A DNA stretch of 7,477 nucleotides from positions 237-7,713 of the forward strand of contig DMTU01000091.1 of assembly GCA_003476595.1 (NCBI GenBank). The letters are read 5' to 3'. The notes under the pieces were generated by a model. The model was given only the letters and a program-made list of their open reading frames with translations. It did no database searches and was not told the DNA's origin. Shown one piece after another: positions 1 to 6,363 of this stretch; the stretch's first letter is position 1, and every line of letters starts with the position of its first letter. Position numbers and translations under genes: made by a program. The stretch comes from Acidimicrobiaceae bacterium. GTDB taxonomy: Bacteria; Actinomycetota; Acidimicrobiia; Acidimicrobiales; Salinilacustritrichaceae.

Positions 1-848
1 CCGTACTGCGCCACCCAGTCCGCCGGCGCCACCACGTTGCCGAGCGACTTGGACATCTTCTCGCCGTCGATCTCCACCATGCCGTGGTGGAACCACAGGT
101 TGGCGAAGCGCTTGCCCTCGGCGACGGCCTGGGCCCGCTCGTTCTCGTGGTGGGGGAACTGCAGGTCGTTGCCGCCGGCGTGGATGTCGAAGCCCTCGCC
201 GAGGAGGTCCAGGCTCATCACCACGCACTCGGTGTGCCAGCCGGGCCGACCATCGCCGAAGGGGGCCGGCCAGGACGGCTCACCGGGCTTGGCCAGCTTC
301 CAGAGGGCGAAGTCGAGGGGTGAGCGCTTCTCCTCGTTGGCCTCGATGCGGGCGCCGCTGCGCAGCTGGTCGAGCTCACCGTGGGCGAGGAGGCCGTAGC
401 CCTCGACCTGTGACACGTCGAGGTACACGCCGTCGGAGGTGACGTAGGCGATGTCGCGATCGACCAGGCGCTGGATCAGCGCGACCATCTCGTCCACGTA
501 GCCGGTGGCGTGCGGCGTGTGATCCGGGCGCAGGATGCCGAGGCGGTCCATGCCCTGGAACCAGACGTCCTCGCAGCGCCGGGTGATGTCCTGCCAGGGA
601 CGCTCCTCGTTCCGGGCGCGCTCGATGATCTTGTCGTCGATGTCGGTGATGTTCGACACGAAGGTCACCTCGAATCCGGACCAGGCCAGGTAGCGGCGCA
701 GCAGGTCGTAGGAGACCTGGTTTCGGCCGTGCCCGAGGTGGGGTGGCCCGTACACCGTCGGCCCGCACGCGTAGATCGAGACCTTCCCCGGCGTCGAGGG
801 CTCGAACGGGACCACGGCCCCGCGTGCGGTGTCGAACAGGTGCAGCAC
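1..848 (-). CDS. cysS: Cysteinyl-tRNA synthetase, N-terminal part (runs off window)
   Basis: This enzyme charges tRNA-Cys with cysteine in the cytoplasm, using ATP (class I synthetase). The visible 282 residues hold the Rossmann catalytic domain: the zinc-ligand motif ACGPTVY with C28, the HIGH-type signature HLGH at 37-40, a WHTEC motif with the second cysteine at about 208, GGNDLQFPHHENE with further zinc ligands at about 233-237, and KMSKS at 264-268. These positions match the usual CysRS spacing. The C-terminal anticodon-binding part, roughly 180 residues of a typical 460, lies beyond position 1. MshC, the mycothiol ligase paralogue, shares this fold, but the segments and KMSKS context fit CysRS better. 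The GTG start at 848 is chosen because a -10 box ends 7 nt upstream, there is no Shine-Dalgarno sequence, and MLHLFDTARG is a normal CysRS beginning. The gene is divergent from the cyclase gene. Confidence 0.95.
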   Translation of the reverse strand, partial: MLHLFDTARGAVVPFEPSTPGKVSIYACGPTVYGPPHLGHGRNQVSYDLLRRYLAWSGFEVTFVSNITDIDDKIIERARNEERPWQDITRRCEDVWFQGMDRLGILRPDHTPHATGYVDEMVALIQRLVDRDIAYVTSDGVYLDVSQVEGYGLLAHGELDQLRSGARIEANEEKRSPLDFALWKLAKPGEPSWPAPFGDGRPGWHTECVVMSLDLLGEGFDIHAGGNDLQFPHHENERAQAVAEGKRFANLWFHHGMVEIDGEKMSKSLGNVVAPADWVAQY

Positions 849-964
849 GGGGCCGAGGGTACCGACGCCCCGGCGCCCGACCCAGGGAGAAGCGGCCCGT
901 GCCAGGTTGGGCCAGACTGCGGGCACGGCCGATGGTCGTTCGACCACGACGTTCGGGGGGACCG
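849..964. other. Divergent intergenic region with a 7-bp inverted repeat
   Basis: This 116-bp gap separates the divergent cysS and cyclase genes. Besides the cysS -10 box it holds an inverted repeat, CCGTGCC at 897-903 and GGCACGG at 922-928, with 18 nt between the arms. It could be an operator for the cyclase, but 7-bp arms in such GC-rich DNA can arise by chance. I see no convincing -10 for the cyclase gene. Confidence 0.2.
856..861 (-). promoter_or_regulatory. -10 box of cysS, leaderless type
   Basis: On the minus strand the sequence reads TACCCT (consensus TANNNT), followed by 7 nt and then the GTG start at 848. That spacing places the transcription start at or next to the first base of the start codon, and no Shine-Dalgarno sequence is present. 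The -35 hexamer 17 nt upstream (TGGGTC) is weak. The surrounding 13 bases, CGGTACCCTCGGC, recur in front of valS. Confidence 0.55.
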
Positions 965-2039
965 GTGGACGACGAGGTGCAGCAGGGAGACGACGGTGCG
1001 CAGCGAGTCGGCGACGCCGAGCGGGAGGCGACCATCGCCGCGCTGCGCGACGCCGTCGGCGACGGCCGCGTGACCTTGGACGAGTTCGCCGATCGGGCCG
1101 GTGCGGCCTACGCCGCCCGCACCGCACCGGCCCCAGCGCGTCGTCGCGGTGATGGGTGGCGCCGAGCGCAAGGGTCGCTGGACGGTCGGCTCCGAGCTGT
1201 CGGCGGTGGCGGTGATGGGCGGCGTCGAGCTCGACCTCCACGACGCCGCGCTGACCGCCGAGGTCACCACCATCCGCGCCTTCGCGCTGGCGGGTGCCGT
1301 CGAGATCCTGGTGCCCGAAGGGGTCCCGGTGCAGGTGGAGGGCTTCGTGCTGATGGGCGCGCTCGAGGACCGCACCGGACCCCACCGCGACCAGCGACCC
1401 ATGCTGCGGGTCATCGGACACGGCATGTGGGGTGCGGTCGAGGTGCGCCACCGCAAGGCGAGCGAGAAGGCCGCTCGGCAGGCCGTCGGCACCCCCACGC
1501 CGCGCCTGGAGCAGCCCGTCTCGGCCGGCGACACCTTCACGCTCCTGTTCACCGACATCGTCGGGTCGACGGTCCTCGCCGAGCGCCTCGGCGACCAGCG
1601 CTGGGCCGAGGTGCTGCGCGAGCACAACGCCCTGGTCCGGGACCAGATCAGCCGCCACGGCGGCGACGAGGTCAAGAACCAGGGCGACGGGTTCATGGTG
1701 GCGTTCCGTTCGGCACGGCGCGCCCTGCTCGCCGCGATCGGGATCCAGCGGGCCCTCGAGGACCACCGCCGATCCCACCCGGAGCACCAGCTCCACGTCC
1801 GGATCGGCGTGCACTCCGGCGAGGTCGTGGCCGACGACGGCGATCTCCACGGCCGCAACGTGGTGCTCGCATCCCGCATCAGCGACCTGGCCGGACCCGA
1901 CGAGGTCCTCGCCTCCGCGCTCACCAAGCAGCTGGCCGATGCCGGCGGGGACCTGTGCTTCGGAGCGGGACGCCACGTCCCCCTCAAGGGCCTCAGCGGG
2001 GAGTGGCTCGTGCACCCGCTGGAGTGGTCCACGAGCTGA
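965..2039 (+). CDS. DUF1707 / LiaF-like / class III adenylate-guanylate cyclase protein (frame broken near 1120-1133)
   Basis: This is a predicted nucleotide cyclase making cAMP or cGMP. DUF1707 begins at GTG 965, behind a G-rich possible ribosome site at 955-960; an in-frame ATG at 932 is an alternative. It reads RVGDAEREATIAALRDAVGD and continues to AAYAART at about 1124. The reading then moves by +1 frame into a LiaF-like (DUF2154-type) β-rich region, about 1134-1460, with recurring turns VMGGAERKG, VMGGVELDL, LMGALEDR and MWGAVEVRH. The cyclase domain spans about 1510-2010: FTDIVGST with metal Asp at codon 1554, KNQGDG with Lys 1674 and metal Asp 1686, and GRNVVLASR with Asn 1857 and Arg 1875. 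All catalytic residues are kept. No membrane segment is seen. The intact frame alone runs from GTG 1101 (or GTG 1149/ATG 1152) to 2039, so a shorter protein without DUF1707 may be the one made. Confidence 0.8.
1113..1133 (+). other. Frame break between DUF1707 and LiaF-like domain
   Basis: DUF1707 is read in the frame of GTG 965 and ends at AAYAART. The LiaF-like part APHRPQRVVAVMGG is read one base later. The usual DUF1707 ending after AART (about 12 residues, of the kind RGELAALLADLP) is absent. A single added base would not explain this. A deletion of 3n+2 bases, possibly between the short repeats GCACC-GCACC here, would explain both the missing residues and the shift. Confidence 0.6.
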
Positions 2040-2073
2040 GGTTCGTGTTTCGGGAGGATCGAGAGGCCGCCGG

Positions 2074-2079
2074 TACCCT
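2074..2079 (+). promoter_or_regulatory. -10 box of valS, leaderless type
   Basis: TACCCT lies 8 nt before the GTG start at 2088, and no Shine-Dalgarno sequence lies at usual spacing; the nearest GGAGG, at 2053-2057, is about 30 nt away. The 13 bases CGGTACCCTCGGC match those upstream of cysS. valS therefore probably has its own promoter in the 48-bp gap after the cyclase gene rather than depending on readthrough. Confidence 0.55.
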
Positions 2080-2087
2080 CGGCGCCC

Positions 2088-4693
2088 GTGAGCAGCATCC
2101 CCGACAAGCCCACCATCGACGGGCTCGAGGCCAAGTGGCAGGCGATCTGGGACAAGCAGGGCACCTACCGCTTCGACCGGTCCAAGACCCGCGACGAGGT
2201 GTACTCCATCGACACCCCGCCCCCGACCGTGTCCGGTGCGCTGCACATCGGCCACGTCATGTCGTTCACCCACACCGACACCGTCGCCCGCTACCAGCGC
2301 ATGCGAGGCCGTGAGGTCTTCTACCCGATGGGCTGGGACGACAACGGCCTGAACGTCGAGCGCCGGGTGCAGATGCTCACGGCGACGCTCTGCGACCCGA
2401 CCCTGCCCTACGACCCGGACTTCACCCCGCCCCAGCCCGACGCCAAGGGCAAGCTCCCGAAGGACCCGGTGCGCATCTCCCGCCCCAACTTCGTCGAGCT
2501 GTGCGAGCAGGTCGTGAAGGAGATGGAGGACGAGTACCACGAGTGTGGTCCATCGTCGGGCTCTCGGTCGACTGGGACCAGACCTACACCACCATCGGGC
2601 CGGTCGCGACGCGCATCTCCCAGAAGGCGTTCCTGCGCCTGCTCGAGCGTGACGTCGCCTACCGGTCCGGCGCACCCACGCTGTGGGACGTCGACATGCA
2701 GACCGCGGTCGCCCAGGCCGAGCTCGAGGACCGCGAGGTCCCCGGCGCCTACCACAAGCTCGCGTTCGGCCTGCCCGGCGGCGGCCCCGACGGGGACGTC
2801 GTCTGGATCGACACGACCCGCCCCGAGCTGCTGCCGGCCTGCGTCGCCATGGTCGCCCACCCCGACGACGAGCGGTACCAACCGCTGTTCGGGCGCACGG
2901 CGGTCACGCCGCTGTTCGGCGTCGAGGTCCCGATCCTCGCCCACGAGCTGGCCCAGCCCGACAAGGGCACCGGCATCGCCATGATCTGCACCTTCGGTGA
3001 CACCACCGACGTGATCTGGTGGCGCGAGCTCGGGCTACCCATCCGCCCCGTCATCCGCCACGACGGGCGCTTCGAGCGCGAGCTGACCTGGTCCGGGTCG
3101 CCCGAGCACGAGGACGACGTCTGGGTCTCCACCGATCCGGTCGCCGCCAACGAGGCCTACGCCGAGCTGGCCGGCAAGACGGTCTTCACCGCGCAGAAGA
3201 ACATCGTCGCCCTGCTGTCGGAGTCGGGCGCGATGGAGGGTGAGCCCCGCCCCATCACCCACCCGGTGAAGTTCTGGGAGAACGGCAAGAAGGCGCTCGA
3301 GATCGTCACCTCCAACCAGTGGTTCATCCGGTACCCGCCGGCCGAGGAGATCATCGACCGGGCCAAGGGCCTCGCCTTCCACCCGGAGTACATGCGGGTG
3401 CGCTTCGAGGATTGGGCCAAGGGCCTGCAGGGCGACTGGAACATCACCCGCCAGCGCTTCTTCGGCGTGCCGTTCCCGATCTGGTACCCGATCGACGACG
3501 AGGGCCTCATCGACTTCCTCTCCCCCATCGTCGCCACCGAGGACATGCTCCCGGTCGATCCCACCACCATGGTCCCGCCCGGCTACGACGAGGCCCAGCG
3601 CAACCAGCCGGGTGGCTTCGCGGCCGACCCCGACGTGATGGACACGTGGAACACGTCGTCGATGTCGCCCCAGATCGCGTCGAAGTGGGAGGAGGACCCC
3701 GACCTGTTCGAGCGGGTGTACCCCATGGACCTGCGCCCCCAGGCCCACGACATCATCCGCACCTGGCTGTTCTCCACGGTCGTCAAGGCCCACGAGCTCT
3801 TCGACGACCTGCCCTTCCGCCACGCCGCCATCTCCGGCTTCGTCGTCGACCCCGACCGCAAGAAGCTGTCGAAGTCCAAGGACAACGCCGAGGTCGGGCC
3901 GTTCCAGCTGCTCGAGATGTTCGGCGCCGACGCCGTGCGCTACTGGGCCTGCGGCGGCGGGCCCGGCCGTGACGTCGCCAACGACCAGGGGCAGATGAAG
4001 ATCGGCCGCCGGCTGGCCATCAAGCTGCTGAACGCCTCCAAGTTCGCCCTGCTGCAGGGCGAGGCATCGCCCGGCGCCACCGTCACCGAGCCGCTCGACC
4101 GGGCCATGTTGCTCGGCCTGGCCGACCTGGTCGACGAGGCCACCCGGGTGTTCGACGAGTACGACTACGCCCGGGCGCTCGAGCGGACCGAGACCTACTT
4201 CTGGACCTTCACCGACGACTACCTCGAGCTGGTCAAGGGCCGGGCCTACGGCCCTGCGGACGGTTCGGACGCGGCGGCCGACTCGGCCAAGGTCGCCCTG
4301 CGCCTCGCGCTCGAGACGCTGCTGAAGCTGTTCGCCCCGTTCCTCGCCTACACGACCGAAGAGGTCTGGTCCTGGTGGCGGGAGGGCTCGATCCACCGCT
4401 CGCCGTGGCCCGTGGCCGACGATCTGCGCGCCGCCGCCGGCGGCGCCGACCCCGACGCCGCCCTGGCCCTCACCGTCGCCGGCGAGGTCCTGTCGCTGCT
4501 GCGCAAGGCCAAGTCCGACGCCAAGGTCTCCATGCGCACCGAGATCACCACGGCCACCGTCACCGACACCCCCGAGCGCCTCGCTGCGTTCGAGCGGGTC
4601 CGGGCCGACGTCGCCGACGCCGGCAAGGTCCAGCAGCTGCAGACCGCCGAGGGCGCGTCCCTCACCGTCGACACCACCCTCGCCGACAGCTGA
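2088..4693 (+). CDS. valS: Valyl-tRNA synthetase, interrupted by a one-base deletion
   Basis: ValRS charges tRNA-Val and edits misactivated threonine. Joining the two frames gives about 868 residues, a normal length for the ValRS type lacking a C-terminal coiled coil. The first part (2088-2543) has the HIGH signature HIGH at 53-56 inside PTVSGALHIGH and then MGWDDNGL. The second part (2544-4693) has GLSVDWDQTY, the CP1 editing domain (TTRPE at about 243-247, GTGIAMICTFGDTTDV), the KMSKS equivalent KLSKS at about 593-597, QMKIGRRLAIKLLNASKF, and an anticodon-binding helical domain with TTEEVWSWW. The style matches one of the ValRS types I recall from Streptomyces. GTG 2088 is chosen because VSSIPDKPTIDGLEAKW is a normal beginning and a leaderless -10 precedes it. 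In the second frame the nearest upstream start (2501) has no homology to a ValRS start, so this is one broken gene, not two. It converges on the DUF559 gene across a repeat pair. Confidence 0.9.
2543..2544 (+). other. Frameshift site in valS (one base missing)
   Basis: The first frame reads EMEDEYHE up to GAG 2541-2543 and then loses ValRS similarity, although it stays open by chance to 2984. The second frame resumes at TGG 2546 as WSIVGLSVDW. Restoring one C between 2543 and 2544 gives GAG CTG TGG, that is HELWSIVGLSVDW, which matches the ELWRRLGLSVDW pattern of the family. The site is neither a homopolymer nor a recognisable slippery sequence. Confidence 0.85.
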
Positions 4694-4704
4694 ACCGTCC
4701 GCAT

Positions 4705-4752
4705 CCGGGTGCACCACGTTGCGCCAGCGCAACGTGACAGACCCGGTTCGAA
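4705..4752. repeat. 48-bp palindromic repeat, copy A
   Basis: This copy begins 11 bp after the valS stop. Outer arms CCGGGT (4705-4710) and ACCCGG (4741-4746) enclose a perfect 9-bp inner stem, CACGTTGCG (4715-4723) and CGCAACGTG (4728-4736), with loop CCAG. The two 4-nt internal loops are symmetric. The unit ends in TTCGAA, which joins it to copy B. The junction forms the perfect 16-bp palindrome CCCGGTTCGAACCGGG (4742-4757). There is no T-run, so it is not a classical intrinsic terminator, though it could still end or stabilise the 3' end of the valS transcript. Confidence 0.85.
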
Positions 4753-4800
4753 CCGGGCGCATGACGTTGCACCGACGCAACGCCAGATGCCCGGTTCATG
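4753..4800. repeat. 48-bp palindromic repeat, copy B
   Basis: This is a direct tandem copy of A with about 34 of 48 positions identical. It has outer arms CCGGGC (4753-4758) and GCCCGG (4789-4794), and inner arms CGTTGC (4765-4770) and GCAACG (4777-4782). Arms, loop and internal loops are all 6 nt, giving a very regular layout. The usual TTCGA end reads TTCATG here, and its TCA at 4796-4798 is the stop codon (TGA on the minus strand) of the DUF559 gene, so repeat and gene overlap by 5 bp. Confidence 0.85.
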
Positions 4801-5710
4801 CGGCGCGCCGAGCCCCGTCGAGCAGACCGGCGATCTCGCGCAACATCCCGGGCCGGTCGCTGACGTAGTCGTCCCAGGTGTACCGGGCAACCGTGTACCC
4901 GTGGGCCTGGAGGATGCGGTCGCGCTGGCGGTCCCGACGCATGCGGCGCGCCCGCACGGCGTGGTCGGCGCCGTCCAGCTCGACGTCGAGCAGCACGCCC
5001 GGCCAGTCGAGGTCGAGCTCGATCGGGTCGACGCCGGGCAACCGGACCAGGTGGTGCAGGCGAGGCTCGGGCACACCTGCGGCCACCAGGTCCCGGATGA
5101 CCAGCCGCTCGAACTCCGAGTCCGAGACCTCCCGCCGCAGCTCCCGCAGCGCCTCCCGGAAGGCGACGATCCCCGGTCGCCCGCGGCGGGCGTGGCTCTC
5201 CAGCACCTCCAGCAGCGCACCGACGGCGAGCGAGGAGCGGCGACGGCTGGCATCGATCAGGGTCAGCACCTCGTCAGGGGACCGCGAAGCGGCAGCGTCG
5301 AGGAGCGCCCGAGCCACACCGACGACGGGGATCCCGTCCACGACACCCGGCTTGGCCAGGTGCAGGTCCCGACTGCGATGGATGATCGCCCGATCCGACC
5401 GGTACCCGCACGATCTCGGCGCGGCGATCTCCGGCCGGACGGGGAGGACCAGCTCCGGGGTCCACAGCGCGAGGGCCGATGCGCTGGTGGCGCGCGCCTC
5501 GTCTCCGGCCGCCAGGACGTGGACCATCAGCTCCTGGCGAGCCGTCTGCGGGGCGACAGCCAGGGCGTAGACAGCCGGCGCCCGCTCGACGATCGTCCCC
5601 TTGCTGGCGTGACGGCTCACCCAGCTGCGATGGACCCCGCGCCGTTCCACCTGGCTCGTGCTGAACGCCCCGTGCTGGGACCAGGCGATCCCTGCCACCG
5701 TCTCGTACAC
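4796..5710 (-). CDS. AbiEi-type winged-helix plus DUF559 (Vsr-like endonuclease fold) protein
   Basis: The protein has 304 residues. Residues 1-54 form a winged helix-turn-helix of the AbiEi antitoxin N-terminal type (IAWSQHGAFSTSQVERRGV, then IVERAPAVYALAVAP). The middle part has the family features SALALW (78-83), HRSRDL (111-116) and GIPVVGVARALLD. Residues about 225-300 are DUF559-like, with the PD-(D/E)XK/Vsr-type core: D233 in IELDLDW, E244 and D246 in LLDVELDG, H250, then RRDRQRDR and the closing strand YTVARYTWDDY. The acidic pair D233/E244 suggests a nuclease fold, but activity is unproven. Such proteins are common, often in several copies, in high-GC actinobacteria. No AbiEii-like nucleotidyltransferase toxin lies next to it, so it is not a complete AbiE pair. 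GTG 5710 is chosen for its strong ribosome site. The gene lies between two pairs of 48-bp repeats and converges with valS. Confidence 0.82.
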   Translation of the reverse strand: MYETVAGIAWSQHGAFSTSQVERRGVHRSWVSRHASKGTIVERAPAVYALAVAPQTARQELMVHVLAAGDEARATSASALALWTPELVLPVRPEIAAPRSCGYRSDRAIIHRSRDLHLAKPGVVDGIPVVGVARALLDAAASRSPDEVLTLIDASRRRSSLAVGALLEVLESHARRGRPGIVAFREALRELRREVSDSEFERLVIRDLVAAGVPEPRLHHLVRLPGVDPIELDLDWPGVLLDVELDGADHAVRARRMRRDRQRDRILQAHGYTVARYTWDDYVSDRPGMLREIAGLLDGARRAA

Positions 5711-5714
5711 GGCT

Positions 5715-5720
5715 TCCTCC
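5715..5720 (-). promoter_or_regulatory. Shine-Dalgarno site of the DUF559 gene
   Basis: The minus strand reads GGAGGA followed by AGCC and the GTG start at 5710, so GGAGG ends 5 nt before the start. It is one of the few good ribosome sites in the window and fixes the start codon. Confidence 0.75.
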
Positions 5721-5751
5721 GATCGACGGATCGCTGGGGGAAGCGCTCTGG

Positions 5752-5757
5752 AGCGTA
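5752..5757 (-). promoter_or_regulatory. Probable -10 box of the DUF559 gene
   Basis: TACGCT on the minus strand fits TANNNT and would give a leader of about 35 nt carrying the Shine-Dalgarno site. The matching -35 (GCGTCG at 17 nt spacing) is poor. The box lies between the coding start and the right-hand repeat pair, so the gene appears to carry its own promoter inside the repeat-bounded interval. Confidence 0.4.
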
Positions 5758-5791
5758 CGCAGCGGTCACGACAGCGACGCCGTGACCGGGA

Positions 5792-5839
5792 CCGGGCGCG
5801 CCACGTTGCACCTGTGGAACCTCACACGCCCAGTTCGAT
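5792..5839. repeat. 48-bp palindromic repeat, copy R1 (diverged)
   Basis: It is aligned without gaps to copies A and B: CCGGGCGCGCCACGTTGCAC at the start and CCCAGTTCGAT at the end. The second half differs: GGAACCTCACACG stands where the other copies have the GCAACG arm. The inner hairpin of the unit is therefore lost, and this half pairs instead with the start of R2. Confidence 0.75.
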
Positions 5840-5855
5840 CCGGGCGTGTGAGGTT
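5818..5855. repeat. Long hairpin across the R1-R2 junction
   Basis: AACCTCACACGCCC (5818-5831) and GGGCGTGTGAGGTT (5842-5855) form a perfect 14-bp stem with the 10-nt loop AGTTCGATCC. Three further pairs (GTG 5814-5816 with CAC 5857-5859) follow after one mismatch. It lies downstream of the SRPBCC stop and could act as a 3'-end structure or a terminator for that gene, but no U-tract follows it. Confidence 0.7.
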
Positions 5856-5887
5856 GCACCATCGCAACGCCGCAGCCCCGGTTCGAC
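5840..5887. repeat. 48-bp palindromic repeat, copy R2
   Basis: This is the tandem partner of R1 with the same 48-bp period. It starts CCGGGCGTGTGAGGTTGCAC, continues with the arm GCAACG and ends CCCCGGTTCGAC. The GTTGC/GCAAC inner stem (5 bp) and CCGGG/CCCGG outer stem (5 bp) are kept. It ends 8 bp before the SRPBCC stop codon at 5896-5898, so on the SRPBCC transcript it lies directly 3' of the coding region. Confidence 0.8.
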
Positions 5888-5895
5888 GGGTTGGA

Positions 5896-6339
5896 TCAGG
5901 TCTCGAAGTGCTCGGCCACGTTGACGACGCTGCGCTCGACGTTGGGCTGGTGCTTGGCCGGGAAGCCCATCAGCTTCAGCACCGGCTTGAGCGGTGACGT
6001 GGACATGTCGAAGGTCTCGGTGACGGTGCAGCCACCGGTGGCCACCGGCTCGACCTCCCAGCGCCAGCGGTGCTTGCCCGGGTGGCACCAGGCGATGCGC
6101 CGGCCCTCCTCGTACTCCACCACCGTGTTGGTGATCCGGTAGGGCAGGCCGTACATCTTCATCGACATGCCGAACGTGTCGCCCTCGGCGGCGAGCACGT
6201 CGGCCCCGTGCCGGGTGCCCTTGACGCTGCCGTCGCCGCTGATCTCGGCGTGGTTGGCCGGTCGACGGATGAAGTCGAACACCTCCTCGGCCGTCGCGTC
6301 GACGTGGGTGGTGGCGGATGCGGTCGCTTCGTCGGCCAT
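5896..6339 (-). CDS. SRPBCC (START/Bet v1-like) family protein
   Basis: This 147-residue protein is a single SRPBCC domain, the hydrophobic-pocket fold of START/polyketide-cyclase-like proteins. Visible features are the first strand and helix TTHVDATAEEVFDFIRRPANH (residues about 10-30), MSMKMYGLPYRITNTVVEYE, then RRIAWCHPGKHRWRWEVEP, VTETFDMSTSP and a long C-terminal helix FPAKHQPNVERSVVNVAEHF. The GLPYRITN and HRWRWE stretches resemble mycobacterial SRPBCC proteins, some of which carry a misleading dimethyladenosine transferase name. The substrate cannot be told from the sequence, and no signal peptide is seen. ATG 6339 is chosen because the homologous region begins just after it and a -10-like box ends 7 nt upstream; longer readings would run into the divergent glycosylase gene. 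It is transcribed toward the R1/R2 repeats. Confidence 0.87.
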   Translation of the reverse strand: MADEATASATTHVDATAEEVFDFIRRPANHAEISGDGSVKGTRHGADVLAAEGDTFGMSMKMYGLPYRITNTVVEYEEGRRIAWCHPGKHRWRWEVEPVATGGCTVTETFDMSTSPLKPVLKLMGFPAKHQPNVERSVVNVAEHFET

Positions 6340-6346
6340 GGCAGAC

Positions 6347-6352
6347 GTTCTA
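6347..6352 (-). promoter_or_regulatory. Possible -10 box of the SRPBCC gene
   Basis: TAGAAC on the minus strand (four of six to TATAAT) is followed by 7 nt and then ATG 6339, and no Shine-Dalgarno sequence is present. This is the leaderless layout also seen for cysS and valS, but the hexamer lacks the final T, so support is modest. Confidence 0.35.
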
Positions 6353-6363
6353 GCCCGCACCGC

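Noticed and set aside
743..2314. Plus-strand frame of 523 residues through the cyclase region
   Set aside because: Only the part from 965 to about 1124 (DUF1707) is real; the rest is Arg/Pro-rich shadow sequence opposite cysS or out of frame with the cyclase and valS.
2088..2984. valS as two separate genes (298 and 730 residues)
   Set aside because: The first frame loses ValRS similarity after 2543 and the second lacks any beginning; one inserted base joins them into a normal-length enzyme.
4715..4736. Rho-independent terminator after valS
   Set aside because: The 9-bp stem is strong but ACAGACCC follows instead of a T-run; a terminator role is possible but not shown.
4742..4757. GGTTCGAACC as a tRNA T-arm
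   Set aside because: The palindrome resembles a T-loop (GGTTCGA), but no acceptor stem, D-arm or anticodon arm can be placed around it, and it is explained by the repeat junction.
3035..4780. Minus-strand frame of 581 residues opposite valS
   Set aside because: It is open only because of high GC and valS codon usage; its composition is low-complexity Gly/Val/Asp/Arg and it resembles no family.
4709..5785. Long plus-strand frame of 358 residues starting inside repeat copy A
   Set aside because: It is antisense to the DUF559 gene, and its beginning is just the repeat translated in 16-residue steps (HHVAPAQR..., HDVAPTQR...). No family is recognised.
4705..5887. CRISPR array
   Set aside because: The 48-bp units are directly joined without unique spacers, and the roughly 990 bp between the pairs is a gene.
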